Below are positions 34,600-43,123 of a stretch of DNA of 64,000 nt, piece by piece. A model generated the notes under the pieces. That model saw only the letters and a list, made by a program, of their open reading frames with translations. It was not told the DNA's origin and did not search any database. A program made the translations under genes and the position numbers. Positions within the stretch are counted from its first letter, which is position 1. Each line of letters opens with the position of its first letter. Source of the stretch: Hymenobacter sediminicola. GTDB lineage: Bacteria > Bacteroidota > Bacteroidia > Cytophagales > Hymenobacteraceae. The stretch covers positions 741,001 through 805,000 of the forward strand of contig NZ_CP060202.1 of the NCBI RefSeq assembly GCF_014250515.1, given 5' to 3'.

Positions 34600-36105
34600 C
34601 TATCGGCTCATTTTCATCAACGAGGGGTTCAGCCGCAGATACACCTGGGCCGAAACGGGTGTTGAGCCGTAATACGCTTTGAGTTCAGCATCGGGGCGGT
34701 ACACGGTGGCTTGGGCCCCAAACGTGAGGTCAGTTTTGGCTATCTGGGCCACGCGGTAGTTTGCTCCCAACGTTAGGGCATGTACGTTGTAGTTAGTGTG
34801 CCCTTCCTGAGCACCAAGGCGCGGAATCTGCAGTTCCTCGTCCGACTTCTGCACGAACTCATAGCGCCCGTACACGGCCGGCTTGCCTAGCTGCACGTTG
34901 GTTTCGGCTAGCACGGAGTGGGCGGCCGGGTCGGTGTGGCCGTCCGAAACGTGCTGGTTCATGCCCCATACCAGTGCCGATGTGATATATCGGTAGTCGC
35001 CCCATTGGCTGCTCTGGATGATGGATGCCGTGGTCCGCTTCACGTCTTCATCTACGTGCAATTCTTCGGGACTTTTGATGAAGGCTCGGCTGACCTGCAG
35101 CGCCAGCCCGGCCGTGGGGTTCCAGTTGAGGCGTCCAGCCCAGGAGTCCGCGCGGGGTTTGTCGAAGCCGTAGCGGTGCTCGTCGGGTTCCCGGCCTGTA
35201 AAGTTGGAGCCTTCCAGCTTAAACTGCTTATAGCGCACTCCCAGCGTAGCTACTCCAAAAGCAATGTGCGTGGCATCCTGCCAATGGTGGCCCAGCGCCG
35301 CGTCGGGGTTGGGCATGGCCGAAATACGGTGCATAAAGGCCACCGGCCCAATGGCCGGCTCGCCGGGGTAGCCAACGTACGCCGTCAGGTCCACATCATC
35401 CGACAAGGCCTGCGTGTAGCCTATGCTCAGCGCCGAAAACAGGTCGTGCGGGTGCTGGCGGTCAACCAGAGGCTGACCTTGATACGCTTCGCCGCTCTGG
35501 AACAACAAGGGGTAGCCATTGCCGCCTTCCGTGAGCGGGTCCAGCGAAATCATAGCCGTTAGGTTGAGCAAGCCTTTCTGCCCGATGGGACGCTGGGCCA
35601 TGGTCATCACCCAGTTGGGCGCGTCGAAGGTGCTGCCGCCGCGCTGCCCACTGCTGCGGCCCAGGTTCTGGCGAGTGTAGCGCACATTAATGGCGCCGTG
35701 GTTCATCACCATCCAGCTGCCGTGGTGGCTCATCCACATGTACATGGGAGTATTGTCGGGGTTCCAGGCCGTGCCGGAGCCGTTGCGGCTCATCGGCAGC
35801 CGGCGCGAGTAGGCATGGCTCATTTCATCCATTGCCATTCCAGCGTGTCCCATAGCACCATGGTTCATACCAGCGTGCCCCGTGTCGCTGTGGTTCATAC
35901 GGGTGCGGCTGGTATCGGTGGGAGTGGTGCCGGGCATCTGGTTGCCCTGATGCTGGCTATGGTCCATCGGCGCGGCGCGACGGGTGGTATCAGCAGATGC
36001 GGGCTTGGGCGGGGCCATCTGATGGCCTTCGTGCTGGCTGTAGCCCACAGTACTGGCGAATGGCAGCAGGGCTAGAAGAAACAGGGTGCGCTGGGAACAG
36101 GCCAT
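34600..36105 (-). CDS. Met/His-rich outer-membrane protein, probably copper-related
   Basis: The 501-residue protein has a signal peptide (TLFLLALLPFASTVGYSQ). About 90 residues dense in His and Met follow (HEGHQM, MDHSQHQGNQM, MNHSDTGHAGMNHGAMGHAGM), a composition typical of copper or silver binding. The rest (about 110-501) has the alternating strands of an outer-membrane barrel (YRYEFVQKSDEEL, LTFGAQATVYRP, AQVYLRLNP). The ATG at 36105 follows the signal peptide logic; a TTG at 36144 is unlikely. It lies downstream of an AraC regulator with a metal-binding domain. A role in copper export or periplasmic copper buffering is inferred. Confidence 0.75.
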   Translation of the reverse strand: MACSQRTLFLLALLPFASTVGYSQHEGHQMAPPKPASADTTRRAAPMDHSQHQGNQMPGTTPTDTSRTRMNHSDTGHAGMNHGAMGHAGMAMDEMSHAYSRRLPMSRNGSGTAWNPDNTPMYMWMSHHGSWMVMNHGAINVRYTRQNLGRSSGQRGGSTFDAPNWVMTMAQRPIGQKGLLNLTAMISLDPLTEGGNGYPLLFQSGEAYQGQPLVDRQHPHDLFSALSIGYTQALSDDVDLTAYVGYPGEPAIGPVAFMHRISAMPNPDAALGHHWQDATHIAFGVATLGVRYKQFKLEGSNFTGREPDEHRYGFDKPRADSWAGRLNWNPTAGLALQVSRAFIKSPEELHVDEDVKRTTASIIQSSQWGDYRYITSALVWGMNQHVSDGHTDPAAHSVLAETNVQLGKPAVYGRYEFVQKSDEELQIPRLGAQEGHTNYNVHALTLGANYRVAQIAKTDLTFGAQATVYRPDAELKAYYGSTPVSAQVYLRLNPSLMKMSR

Positions 36106-36106
36106 A

Positions 36107-36153
36107 GAAAAACCGGGGTATTGCAGAGAAAGAACTCCTTGCAATACCCCGGT
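36107..36153 (-). terminator. Terminator-like hairpin abutting the start codon
   Basis: On the minus strand, perfect 14-bp arms (36140-36153 and 36112-36125) with a 14-nt loop are followed by five T residues. The ATG of the Met/His-rich protein comes directly afterwards, at 36105. A purine-rich AGGAG is in the loop. It may end the regulator message, or act as an attenuator for the downstream gene. Confidence 0.75.
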
Positions 36154-36224
36154 GGGCAGTCATTGGTTATACAGAATCCGGCTGCTGTGCGTACGAAACT
36201 CGGCAAGCCGGCTGTTGGGACGTT

Positions 36225-36797
36225 TTACGCCAGTTGGTCCAGCGAAAGGCGCTTGGGCAGCAACTCGCGGCGGAATTCGCTGACGGAACGGCCCGTTACC
36301 TGGCGGAACTGGTTGCTCAGGTGTTGGCCGGAGCTGTAGCGCATCTGGTCGGCAATTTCGCTCAGCGTCATTTCATTGTAGCTGAGCATTTCCTTTACCC
36401 GCTCAATTTTCAGTCGGATCAGGTATTTTTCAATGGTCAGGTTGGCTGTCCGCGAAAATACTTTGCTCAGGTGCGAATACGTAGCAGCAAATCGGTCGGT
36501 AAGAAATGCCGATGTGGTGAGCGGCATACGGGCCGTACGGAGGTGCTCCAGATATTCGACCAAGGCACCTTTAATTTGTTCGGTCATCTGCTCGGCCCGG
36601 CCCATCAGGACATCAAAACCTGCTTCGCGTAGCAGCGGAGCTACTGCGGCGGGGTCGGCGGGCGTATGCTCGTCGAGGTGGGCCTCGCCTAGCGTTACTT
36701 CGGTGGGGCGGTAGCCGGCTTTCTCAAGTACGGTACGGACGGCTTCCACGCAACGCGGGCAAACCATGTTCTTAATATGAAGCAGCGTTGTTTTCAC
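36225..36797 (-). CDS. AraC-family regulator with N-terminal heavy-metal-associated domain
   Basis: The 190-residue protein joins two domains. Residues 1-70 look like a heavy-metal-associated fold with the MxCxxC loop (HIKNMVCPRCVEAVRTVLEKAGY, Cys13 and Cys16), as in copper chaperones and CopZ. Residues about 95-188 are an AraC helix-turn-helix (LTIEKYLIRLKIERVKEML, MTLSEIADQMRYSSGQHLSNQFRQVTGRS). It starts with GTG at 36797, overlapping the stop of the upstream gene (GTGA). It probably binds copper(I) or a similar soft metal directly and controls the adjacent Met/His-rich outer-membrane gene. Confidence 0.88.
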   Translation of the reverse strand: MKTTLLHIKNMVCPRCVEAVRTVLEKAGYRPTEVTLGEAHLDEHTPADPAAVAPLLREAGFDVLMGRAEQMTEQIKGALVEYLEHLRTARMPLTTSAFLTDRFAATYSHLSKVFSRTANLTIEKYLIRLKIERVKEMLSYNEMTLSEIADQMRYSSGQHLSNQFRQVTGRSVSEFRRELLPKRLSLDQLA

Positions 36798-37147
36798 GGG
36801 TTATGATGTTTTTCGGACCGCGTTACTGTACGCGTAGGTTTACGAACGGTTGCCGTTGCTACGGCAGGTCGGCGCTTCCGGTTGGTTTCCGGTGCAGATT
36901 CGGCCCAGCCTTTGCCAAACCAGTTGGCGGCTGCCCAGCTCACGAAAGGCACCACTCCCAGAAAAGTAACCGACAACAGCCAGAAAAATACGAAAAAAGC
37001 ACCGAATAATCGCCCAAAGAATCCGTCGGCCGCGCCGAACAAGTACCCAACCAGCGCCAGCGCCATTGCAAGGCTCACGGCGGCTATAATCCCGGCCCGG
37101 CGCAGCAGGTGCGGGTAGTTGAAAGTAGGAGTGGGACGGGGTTTCAT
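36794..37147 (-). CDS. Two-helix membrane protein upstream of the metal regulator
   Basis: The 117-residue product has two membrane segments (AGIIAAVSLAMALALVGYLFG and FGAFFVFFWLLSVTFLGVVPF) and a very basic C-terminal tail (RKRRPAVATATVRKPTR). No family is recognised. Its stop overlaps the start of the metal-domain AraC gene by four bases, so the two are translationally coupled. This suggests a shared role, but no metal-binding motif is seen in this protein. Confidence 0.65.
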   Translation of the reverse strand: MKPRPTPTFNYPHLLRRAGIIAAVSLAMALALVGYLFGAADGFFGRLFGAFFVFFWLLSVTFLGVVPFVSWAAANWFGKGWAESAPETNRKRRPAVATATVRKPTRTVTRSEKHHNP

Positions 37148-37295
37148 AGGCAACGCAAGGAAGGCAAATATACCAGTTCTGGTTTTTGGCTGCCAACTTG
37201 GCTGACAGCACCGCAACAACACGCGGCTGTTTCTGCCGTACCAACATTCGATTATCTTGCGTGCCAACCGCTACACTCTCCACTTCTTTCCGCTT

Positions 37296-37553
37296 ATGAA
37301 ACGTCCTCTGCTGCTCAGCCTGCTGGCTGCCACCACGCTGTTTTCCGCCTGCAACACCGGTACTTCTACTGGTGATACGAATGTGGAAACCGGTGCCTAC
37401 AAGACCAAAAACCCCGACCCAGGCCAATCCACTTCCTCCGATTCGGCTACGGCCGGCCTGCAGCGCGACACCACCAACACCCCCACCGGCCGCCAGGTAT
37501 ATGAGAAGGCCGCCGATGCCAAAGACCGTAACCGCGACGGAATTGCTGATTAG
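37296..37553 (+). CDS. Small lipoprotein with a calcium-loop-like tail
   Basis: The 85-residue lipoprotein has a clear lipobox (LAATTLFSAC). The body is rich in Thr, Ser, Asp and Gly and probably disordered. It ends in KDRNRDGIAD, which fits the DxNxDGxxD pattern of calcium-binding loops in EF-hand and thrombospondin-3-type repeats. The start ATG at 37296 is fixed by the signal peptide. It is monocistronic and divergent from the metal operon. Function unknown. Confidence 0.7.
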   Translation: MKRPLLLSLLAATTLFSACNTGTSTGDTNVETGAYKTKNPDPGQSTSSDSATAGLQRDTTNTPTGRQVYEKAADAKDRNRDGIAD

Positions 37554-37564
37554 CTTCTGCATTT

Positions 37565-37615
37565 CCCGCAAACAAAACAGCCGGCCCCTCAGGGGCCGGC
37601 TGTTTTGTTTGCGGG
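37565..37615. terminator. Bidirectional terminator, 25-bp perfect arms
   Basis: Arms 37565-37589 and 37591-37615 are perfectly complementary around one base, with a GC core and A/T-rich flanks. It serves the lipoprotein gene (plus) and the BtuG-like gene (minus), which converge here. Confidence 0.9.
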
Positions 37616-37631
37616 AAGCAAAAACCGTAGG

Positions 37632-38720
37632 CTAGTAAAACACGAAGCCGTTCGGGAGCAGGCTCACATTGAATGAGTCGATGGCAGTGCCTGTAGGCTG
37701 GTAGCGGATGAATTTGCCGGTGCCGCTGTAAGGCGCAATAGAACCGTAGATTGTGTTATCGGCTGGGTCGATGTTGAAGCCATAGAAGCTGCGCCGGATC
37801 AGGGGCGTGGTAGGCAGTGCAGCCGCGCCGGTGCTCATTTGGTACACAGCTCCTCTGTAGCGGTAGTAAAGCTGGGTTTTGGTGCTGTTCAAGCGTAGCT
37901 CCGAGGCGCCGCCACTAGTGAAGGGTAGTACCAGAGAAGCTGCCGGAGTAGTCGTATTGAGCTTTATCAGGTTGGCCGGAGTAGAGGAAAGCACCGGATA
38001 AGGCGCCGTAGTGCCGTAGCGCGTGATACCGCCGCATAGCACCCAAATGGCCCCCGTCTGGTCCTGTACCAAGCTAGTAGGACCGTCCTGCACTGGCAGC
38101 GTGGCTTCTACCACATCGGTAGCCGGATTGATTACGCTGACCGTGTTTTCGTCGGAGTTGGCCACGTACACTTTGCCGTTGGCTAGCAACATACCTTCAG
38201 GCTGGCGGCCTACTGCAATAGTTTTGGTGATGGTGTTGGTGCGCGTATCGAGTACGGCCACGCGGCCAGTGCCGCCTAAGGCTACCCACTCACTGATGTA
38301 TACTTTGCCCGCGGCAGCGGCTATGGCATAACGCGGCTGTTCTAGTCCGGTTACGGTGGCAACCGCCGCAAACGTGCGCAGATTAATGACTTCTACCTTT
38401 TTGCTGTTGTTGACCACCACGTACCCCTGCTCGTCCACCACCAGCATCGACTGTACCACGTCGCCCAAGTCGCGCTGGTTCACGGTGCGGAAGGTGCTGT
38501 TGTCGATGACCGAGCGGGACGTTTTACTGAACAGGCTGACCTCGCCGTTGGGCGTGCCATACTGGCCTTCGTTCAGTACAAATACGTTGCTACCGTCTTT
38601 GCTGAGGTTATAGATAGGGGAGGTTTCGTCGTCGGAGTCGCAGCTGGCGAGGGCAAGGGCGCCAAAGCCGGCGAGGAACAGGCGGCTGAACAACGGAAAA
38701 GTGCGATACACTGGCAGCAT
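37632..38720 (-). CDS. BtuG-like YVTN beta-propeller lipoprotein (cobalamin capture)
   Basis: The 362-residue lipoprotein has a lipobox (FGALALASC) and a beta-propeller of YncE/YVTN repeats, for instance TITKTIAVGRQPEGMLLANG and KVYVANSDENTVSVINPATD; it resembles DUF5074 proteins. It lies 31 nt after a BtuB-like receptor gene and behind the same cobalamin riboswitch. In Bacteroides, surface beta-propeller lipoproteins of this type (BtuG) bind vitamin B12 with extreme affinity and hand it to BtuB. The same function is inferred from fold and context. Confidence 0.82.
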   Translation of the reverse strand: MLPVYRTFPLFSRLFLAGFGALALASCDSDDETSPIYNLSKDGSNVFVLNEGQYGTPNGEVSLFSKTSRSVIDNSTFRTVNQRDLGDVVQSMLVVDEQGYVVVNNSKKVEVINLRTFAAVATVTGLEQPRYAIAAAAGKVYISEWVALGGTGRVAVLDTRTNTITKTIAVGRQPEGMLLANGKVYVANSDENTVSVINPATDVVEATLPVQDGPTSLVQDQTGAIWVLCGGITRYGTTAPYPVLSSTPANLIKLNTTTPAASLVLPFTSGGASELRLNSTKTQLYYRYRGAVYQMSTGAAALPTTPLIRRSFYGFNIDPADNTIYGSIAPYSGTGKFIRYQPTGTAIDSFNVSLLPNGFVFY

Positions 38721-38750
38721 AGAAAAGAAAGTTGGAATGAGAAAACTGGG

Positions 38751-40736
38751 TTAGCGCCACATCAGGCGTAGGCTCAGGCTGCCCCAGCGTGGAGGCATGG
38801 CCCGCGCTTCATACACTTGATAGTTGCGGTTCGTAAGGTTGAAGCCTTGAGCTGCTATCAGCAGGCCCAAAGAGGAACTGAGCTTTAGGGTGTAACCCAT
38901 GGTGGCGTTCAGCAGCAGATAAGCCGGCAGTTGCTGGCCATTGCCCGAGTAAATGGAGCGTGAACCGGTGTAGCGCAACGTGGAAGAAAGCTGCCAGTTG
39001 CGCCAGTTCTGGTCGGTAGTGAGAGCCGCGCTGTGCAGCGGCACATAGGCCAGTTGCTTGCCAGGAGCCAGCTGGTCGGCCGCGTCGCCCTTGGTTTTCT
39101 CCGACTGCGTCAGGGCATAGCTCGCCCGGGTACTGAGGCGGTAGCGCCCCAACTGCCACTTGACCTGCGAACTGGCTTCTATGCCCTGCGCGCGTACCTG
39201 GCGTAGGTTACGAGGGGTGGTGTAGCCGGTGCGCGGGTCCGAGGTCCATTCTACCCAGTTGTCTACTAGCTGGCGGTAAGTCGTCAGCTCCGAGGTCAGG
39301 GCTAGCTGCGGGGTTGTTGCGTAGCTGTGCTGGAGGCCCAGTTCGTAACCGTAGCCACTTTCCGGAAGAAGGTTTGGGTCGCCGCCCTGGGGCCAGAACC
39401 GCTCATTTAGGGTAGGGGCACGGTAGCTGCGCGAGGTGCTGGCTTTGAGAGTAAGCTGCTGCCGGGTGGTCTGCCACACCTGCCATTCGGTGCCTAGTGT
39501 AGGCGTAAGTGGGACTGTGCGGCCCGGTAATACGGCTTGGCGCAGGTTGGCCGAGATACGTAAACCAGGGCGCGGGTCGTAGCGAAATAAGGCATAGCCA
39601 GCAAAGCGGTTTTCGGTTACTTCGCGGCGGTACAATTGCGGCTCCACAGCAAAATGCTGCGCTTCTACCCCGGCCCGCAGGCTGGCTCGGGTGCCAAAAT
39701 TCACGGTGTGGTCGGCCTGAGCCTGGGTGGTGTGCACCGTAGAGTTGCTGCTCGTAGCGTCGTTACGGAAGTTGAGCACGTCTTCAAACCACGCTACTTT
39801 CACACCTGTCTCATGGCGGCTAGCCACGTGCCGGTAGCCGGCGAGTAGCCGCCGACTCTGGTCCCATTGCTGGGCGTGTGTATTGGCCGAGCCGATAGAT
39901 GGCTGAATCTGGCGGTCGGCATCCGTGAGCCACGCCGAGGCCTGCACTTCGCCACGTTGGCCTACCCGCAGCACAATATCCTGCGCGAGGCTCCATTGGC
40001 GCAAAGCTGCGTTTTCCTGGCGGCGGCGCACTAGGCCGGTTATTTCGCGGGTAGAGTAGGGGAAATCATTGTCAGCAGTGCGGTACGAGGCCGCGGTGCG
40101 CACGGCAATGCGCTGGTTGCTGAAGCTGCCTTCCACACTACCCGCTTGCAAGCCGTAGCTGCCAGCATCGGCCTGGACCGTGCCTCGCAACCCTGCGCCC
40201 CATACGACCCCCGATGACAACAGCACCGTGCCACCCACTGCGCCCGTGCCATACGTAGCACCGGCCGGGCCGTGCTGCACTTCGGCGCGAGTATTTGCGC
40301 TCAGGGGTAATAGTGAAAAGTCCGTTTGCCCAAGTGTAGGCAGCATCACATTGAAGCCGTTCCAGAGCACCGCTGTATGTTGCGCCGCCGTGCCCCGAAT
40401 AGAAATAGAAGCCAGCTGTCCTGGCCCGTATTCTTTCAGATACAGCGGCGTTCGGGAAGCCAATGCTTCTGCCAGCGTGCTGCCGGTCGGCAATACGGCG
40501 CCGGAATCCAGTACCGCTGTGACGCGGCTGCCCACTGCAAACCGGCTGGGGCGCACGCCCTGTACCCGCACTGCTGGCAGGCGCTGGACAGAATCGGTAA
40601 GAGGGGAGGAAGTTGGCTGCGCGAAGGCTACACCGGCAAACAGCAGAAGGCCTGCCAGCAGCAGCGCGCTTCGGTAAGGCTGGCACAACCAAGCCAGGCA
40701 GTGATGCCAGATACAGGACGCAAACACTCGAACCAA
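38751..40736 (-). CDS. BtuB-like TonB-dependent cobalamin receptor
   Basis: The receptor has about 661 residues, close to the size of BtuB and without a carboxypeptidase-like extension. After the signal peptide (ALLLAGLLLFAGVAFAQ) come a plug domain (TLAEALASRTPLYLKEYG, ASISIRGTAAQHTAVLWNG, VQHGPAGATYGTGAVGGTV) and a barrel ending SLSLRLMWR. No ATG is available; TTG at 40736 opens the frame and GTG at 40727 is an alternative. A cobalamin riboswitch lies 165 nt upstream, which makes B12 or another corrinoid the likely ligand. Confidence 0.9.
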   Translation of the reverse strand: MVRVFASCIWHHCLAWLCQPYRSALLLAGLLLFAGVAFAQPTSSPLTDSVQRLPAVRVQGVRPSRFAVGSRVTAVLDSGAVLPTGSTLAEALASRTPLYLKEYGPGQLASISIRGTAAQHTAVLWNGFNVMLPTLGQTDFSLLPLSANTRAEVQHGPAGATYGTGAVGGTVLLSSGVVWGAGLRGTVQADAGSYGLQAGSVEGSFSNQRIAVRTAASYRTADNDFPYSTREITGLVRRRQENAALRQWSLAQDIVLRVGQRGEVQASAWLTDADRQIQPSIGSANTHAQQWDQSRRLLAGYRHVASRHETGVKVAWFEDVLNFRNDATSSNSTVHTTQAQADHTVNFGTRASLRAGVEAQHFAVEPQLYRREVTENRFAGYALFRYDPRPGLRISANLRQAVLPGRTVPLTPTLGTEWQVWQTTRQQLTLKASTSRSYRAPTLNERFWPQGGDPNLLPESGYGYELGLQHSYATTPQLALTSELTTYRQLVDNWVEWTSDPRTGYTTPRNLRQVRAQGIEASSQVKWQLGRYRLSTRASYALTQSEKTKGDAADQLAPGKQLAYVPLHSAALTTDQNWRNWQLSSTLRYTGSRSIYSGNGQQLPAYLLLNATMGYTLKLSSSLGLLIAAQGFNLTNRNYQVYEARAMPPRWGSLSLRLMWR

Positions 40737-40894
40737 AATTTCCGAACCAGGAAAATTCAGTTCAAAACTTCAGGCAAGGAATTCCAAAGCCGGAACGCCA
40801 CCCCAAAGCCGAGGCCGAAAACAGAAAATCAGGCTGCTACTAGAGCGGCCACTGCATTCATTCTCCGCCCTTCCACCGAAGGCGCTGAACATAG

Positions 40895-41105
40895 GAATTG
40901 CAAAGGCAGGTCTCCTGGCTTGCTTCGGGTACGCCGCCTTCCCATTTCTCGGGCCCGCACCAAGTGCAAGCTTTCTTCGAAACAGTGGCAGCTGAGGCGT
41001 ACCAACTCATGAAGCGTACAGTTGCGGGGACAGCTCCGGAATTGAACCGGATTCCCTTTTCAGCCTCGCCCCGCAATTGGGGTCCGGCCACCTCTACAGC
41101 CGCGA
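40895..41105 (-). ncRNA. Cobalamin riboswitch
   Basis: The minus strand carries the conserved pieces in order. First comes GGGAATCCGG with its pairing partner, then GAGCTGTCCCCGCAACTGT, then the B12 box GCAAGCCAGGAGACCTGCC (plus-strand complement at 40905-40923). It lies in the 5' leader of the BtuB-like receptor and should shut down uptake genes when adenosylcobalamin is plentiful. It accounts for most of the 446-nt gap between the receptor and the glycosylase gene. Confidence 0.95.
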
Positions 41106-41182
41106 AGGTAAGGCAATAAATTGGGAGAAATCAAAAAGCTGATGCGCGTAATGGCCAGTACTGACTTCCTACCGTACTGCCG

Positions 41183-41824
41183 TTGTTGTATTCTGCCTTC
41201 TTTATTCCCGTTTTTGCTTTGACCAAAATCCTGCCTCTCGAGTTTTACCAGCGCCCCGACCCTGTACAGATAGCACAGGACCTAGTAGGCAAGCACCTGT
41301 ACACAAGAATTGATGGCGTGCTGACTGGTGGCCGTATTGTGGAGACGGAAGCATATGCTCACGTTAACGATTTGGCCTGCCACTCGCACTTGGGGCGCTA
41401 TACTGCCCGCACCAAGGTGATGTATGAGCCCGGCGGCATAGCCTACGTGTACCTCATTTATGGCCGCTATGCCCTGTTCAATATCATCACCAACGAAGCT
41501 GGCAAAGCCGATGCCGTCCTAATTCGGGGGCTGGAACCACTAGAGGGAATCCCGGAAATGCTGTTGCGGCGCGGGTTGCCGGGCGTGCAGCGTAACCTCA
41601 CGGCCGGTCCCGGCCTGCTGACCCAAGCGCTGGGCATTAGCACCAAGCACTACGGCACCGACCTTACCGGCGGCACTATCTGGCTGGAAGACGATCAGGA
41701 AGTAGTGCCCTCTGATCAAATTGTGGCCAGTCCGCGGGTTGGCATCGACTATGCCGGTAGTGATGCGGCGCTGCCTTGGCGGTTTCGGCTGGCAGGTAGT
41801 AAGTGGGTGAGCCCGGCGAAATAG
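41183..41824 (+). CDS. DNA-3-methyladenine glycosylase, AAG/MPG family
   Basis: A monofunctional alkyladenine DNA glycosylase of up to 213 residues, which excises 3-methyladenine and related damaged purines. Family motifs are ALDLVGK-like AQDLVGKHLYTR, the catalytic Glu in GGRIVETEAYAHV, DLACHSHLGRYTARTKVMYEPGG, and AYVYLIYGRYALFNIIT. No ATG precedes the conserved part; TTG at 41183 or TTG at 41219 must serve as start. The gene is convergent with the following methyltransferase. Confidence 0.92.
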   Translation: MLYSAFFIPVFALTKILPLEFYQRPDPVQIAQDLVGKHLYTRIDGVLTGGRIVETEAYAHVNDLACHSHLGRYTARTKVMYEPGGIAYVYLIYGRYALFNIITNEAGKADAVLIRGLEPLEGIPEMLLRRGLPGVQRNLTAGPGLLTQALGISTKHYGTDLTGGTIWLEDDQEVVPSDQIVASPRVGIDYAGSDAALPWRFRLAGSKWVSPAK

Positions 41825-41887
41825 AGGTTGTAGATCAGGAAGTCGGCTACTCAGATAAGGTACAGCGCCTCCTGCCGGCTCGCTGCT

Positions 41888-43075
41888 TTACAGCTTCTCG
41901 CACACCAGCACCATCAGCTTGCCCTCCAGATTGGTGGTGGCAAAAAGATAGATTTCACCTCCCTCACGAATGCCTGTGCGGTGCCGAAACTCCGCTACAG
42001 TATCCGGGAAGTTGCGGGTCGTCACGTGGGCACGGCCATCAGTACCTAAGTGCGCTTTGAGTGCCACACCATCATACTTTTCCACGGCTCGAATGCGGAA
42101 TATGCGCCCCGGGAAGTCTGTGCGCAGTACGTCGGACGTGTAGAGGTGGCTGTGCTGGTGCAGCTTCAGCAGCTCAAACGCCGTTCCGACACTGCGAAAA
42201 CCGCCCGCCTTCAGCACCGCCACATTGGGCTCGTAGAGGTACTGCTGCGGCTCGGCGTAGCGCGGTATAGCGCGGGCTTCACGGGCCCGGTTCATTCGGA
42301 ATTCCTGCTGCGTACCGTCGCGGCGCAGGTTCACAGTGTAGCGCTCCGGGTCTACGGCTGGCTCAGGGCCCAGCTCATACAGTACTTCCTTGCACTCATT
42401 GTCCACGGCTACCACCCAAAGCCGCCGCACCTGCCGCAACTCCAAGATGGCCTGCTCTATATCGAGCATGGGGGAGGTTTTGAGCAATACCCGACGGCCC
42501 TTGTGCAGCAGCAGCGGCATCAGGCGCAGTACATCCGGCTCACAGTCCTGTAGCCGAAAAATCTTGCGTGCTGCCGTGTCGCGTCGGGCTGGGTCGAGGT
42601 AAATCCAGTCGAAGGTATCGGGCGTACTGCGCAAGAAGTTCACCGCGTCTACGGCATGGTACTGCACATTCCGGACACCCAAGTGGGTCAGGTTAAAGCG
42701 AACCACTTCCGCTAAAGCGGCATTGCGCTCCACGTAATGCACTTCTGCCACCTGCTCGGCGAAACACGACACATCTACCCCAAAGCCACCGGTAAGATCT
42801 ACCAGCCGCTGCCCGCTCACCAACGACGCTTTGAAGGCAGCCGTGCGGGCCGAGGAAGCTTGCTCTACGGAGAGGGCCGGCGGAAAAATCAGGTCAGGAT
42901 TGTCGGCCCAGGCCGGAACCTTGGGGCGGGCTTTTTGGCGGGCCTGAATCTGGCGAACCAGATCAGGGATAGGCAAACCCGGATAGCGCCGGGCCTGCAA
43001 TGCTAATTGAGCGGGGTCGTCGTGCAGGTGTTCAGCAACATACTGCCGGGACGCCGCGGGAAGCGGAAATTCCAT
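41888..43075 (-). CDS. Class I SAM-dependent methyltransferase with THUMP-like tail
   Basis: The 395-residue protein has an N-terminal helical part (about 1-80). A Rossmann methyltransferase core follows: motif I LVDLTGGFGVDVSCFAEQ, acidic motif II VHYVERNAAL, and YLDPARRD as motif IV. The C-terminal region (about 280-395) includes FPGRIFRIRAVEKYDGVALK and ends LEGKLMVLVCEKL. This is a conserved Bacteroidota family annotated as THUMP-like domain protein. An RNA base or nucleotide substrate is likely, since DPxx motif IV and THUMP-like parts occur in RNA methyltransferases, but it is not proven. Confidence 0.85.
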   Translation of the reverse strand: MEFPLPAASRQYVAEHLHDDPAQLALQARRYPGLPIPDLVRQIQARQKARPKVPAWADNPDLIFPPALSVEQASSARTAAFKASLVSGQRLVDLTGGFGVDVSCFAEQVAEVHYVERNAALAEVVRFNLTHLGVRNVQYHAVDAVNFLRSTPDTFDWIYLDPARRDTAARKIFRLQDCEPDVLRLMPLLLHKGRRVLLKTSPMLDIEQAILELRQVRRLWVVAVDNECKEVLYELGPEPAVDPERYTVNLRRDGTQQEFRMNRAREARAIPRYAEPQQYLYEPNVAVLKAGGFRSVGTAFELLKLHQHSHLYTSDVLRTDFPGRIFRIRAVEKYDGVALKAHLGTDGRAHVTTRNFPDTVAEFRHRTGIREGGEIYLFATTNLEGKLMVLVCEKL

Positions 43076-43123
43076 GAACTACTCGTACGAACAAACAAAC
43101 AGGCGGTTCGCCTGAACTATGAC

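Noticed and set aside
40858..41119. Short open frames on both strands before the BtuB-like gene
   Set aside because: They fall in the cobalamin riboswitch, whose conserved RNA elements explain the sequence.
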